Source of the DNA: Ornithodoros turicata
Taxonomy: Eukaryota > Arthropoda > Arachnida > Ixodida > Argasidae
Direction: 5' to 3'
Length of the DNA: 64,000 nt
Assembly: GCF_037126465.1 (NCBI RefSeq)
Contig: NW_026999326.1
Location: 310,001-374,000, forward strand
The notes below the pieces were generated by a model. That model ran no database searches. It was not told where the DNA came from and saw nothing but the letters and a program-made list of their open reading frames with translations. The position numbers and the translations under genes are program-made. Each line of letters starts with the position of its first letter. The stretch's first letter is position 1. Of this stretch, positions 63,728 through 64,000 are shown piece by piece.

Positions 63728-64000
63728 AACACATCGTGTCGGGAGTTGGCATGTCTTGCCTGTGTGACTTAATGCTCGACACGATGGGACATTAAACTTC
63801 CGATTGTCGCGCAGTCAAAAATCTTGGCCGTGTCGCAGCAGTGTTAGCGGTTTTTACTTGATTTACATTTATTACTAGTACATTCCTAGCAAATTTCTGA
63901 GCAATCCCCATATATGGTCGATTTGTAATATTGGTGCATTCGATGCCAGCAGGAACAGACCGGTTCAGTCGCAGGCTTTGGTCATCTCCCGAATAGTGGA
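63728..64000. other. Unassigned DNA
   Basis: Nothing recognised except a short inverted pair, ATCGTGTCG (63733-63741) and CGACACGAT. Confidence 0.4.

Overview
This window reads as repeat-rich nuclear DNA of an arthropod. A chelicerate such as a tick is the best guess, inferred from the mix of BEL/Pao, Ty3/Gypsy, Penelope-like and RNase H-bearing LINE elements with many small inverted-repeat elements. No rRNA, tRNA, CRISPR array or bacterial-type operon was seen. The only host-gene signal I can defend is one 5' coding exon on the minus strand (3760-3927) with a good splice donor. A weaker exon-like frame lies at 9126-9374. Almost everything else recognisable is mobile DNA, much of it nested.

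Layout, left to right. 1-6.4 kb is mostly unassigned, with two copies of one foldback MITE family (about 3129-3372 and 4312-4554) and the host exon. 6440-13134 is a very large inverted repeat: two arms of about 2.4 kb around a 1.8 kb spacer, each arm packed with CCAAT boxes, GC-box-like GGGCGGAGC motifs and TTAGCAT motifs. 18663-22194 is a DNA transposon with about 0.7 kb terminal inverted repeats and a broken minus-strand Cys-rich gene. 22560-23044 is a Penelope-like GIY-YIG fragment. 24315-26671 is a TA-flanked foldback element split by a 5'-truncated LINE; a second, unsplit copy at 31072-31965 serves as the empty site. 31967-34790 is a decayed Gypsy element (C) whose gag is split by a TTAA-flanked MITE. 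34.9-38.5 kb holds LINE remnants (PHD-type ORF1, endonuclease, RT) and a perfect 38-bp palindrome.

39152-46500 is a minus-strand LINE split by an intact-looking Gypsy element (A, 40016-45293) with identical 139-bp LTRs. 46570-48100 is a second, split Penelope-like element. 50900-63727 is a decayed BEL/Pao element interrupted by another near-intact Gypsy element (B, 51989-57978, 252-bp LTRs, TSD AGAT) and by a piece of a fourth Gypsy element on the minus strand (about 62315-63022).

The most notable observation concerns the gag-pol junctions. All three Gypsy elements in which the junction survives carry the heptamer G GGA AAC in the gag reading phase, and the downstream frame lies at -1 in each. 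In A and B the heptamer is followed, after exactly 7 nt, by a predictable stem (8 bp and 9 bp). This is a strong sequence case for programmed -1 ribosomal frameshifting. Element B also carries a third ORF between pol and the 3' LTR, whose ATG directly follows a polypyrimidine-CAG splice-acceptor-like sequence. It does not look like an envelope gene.
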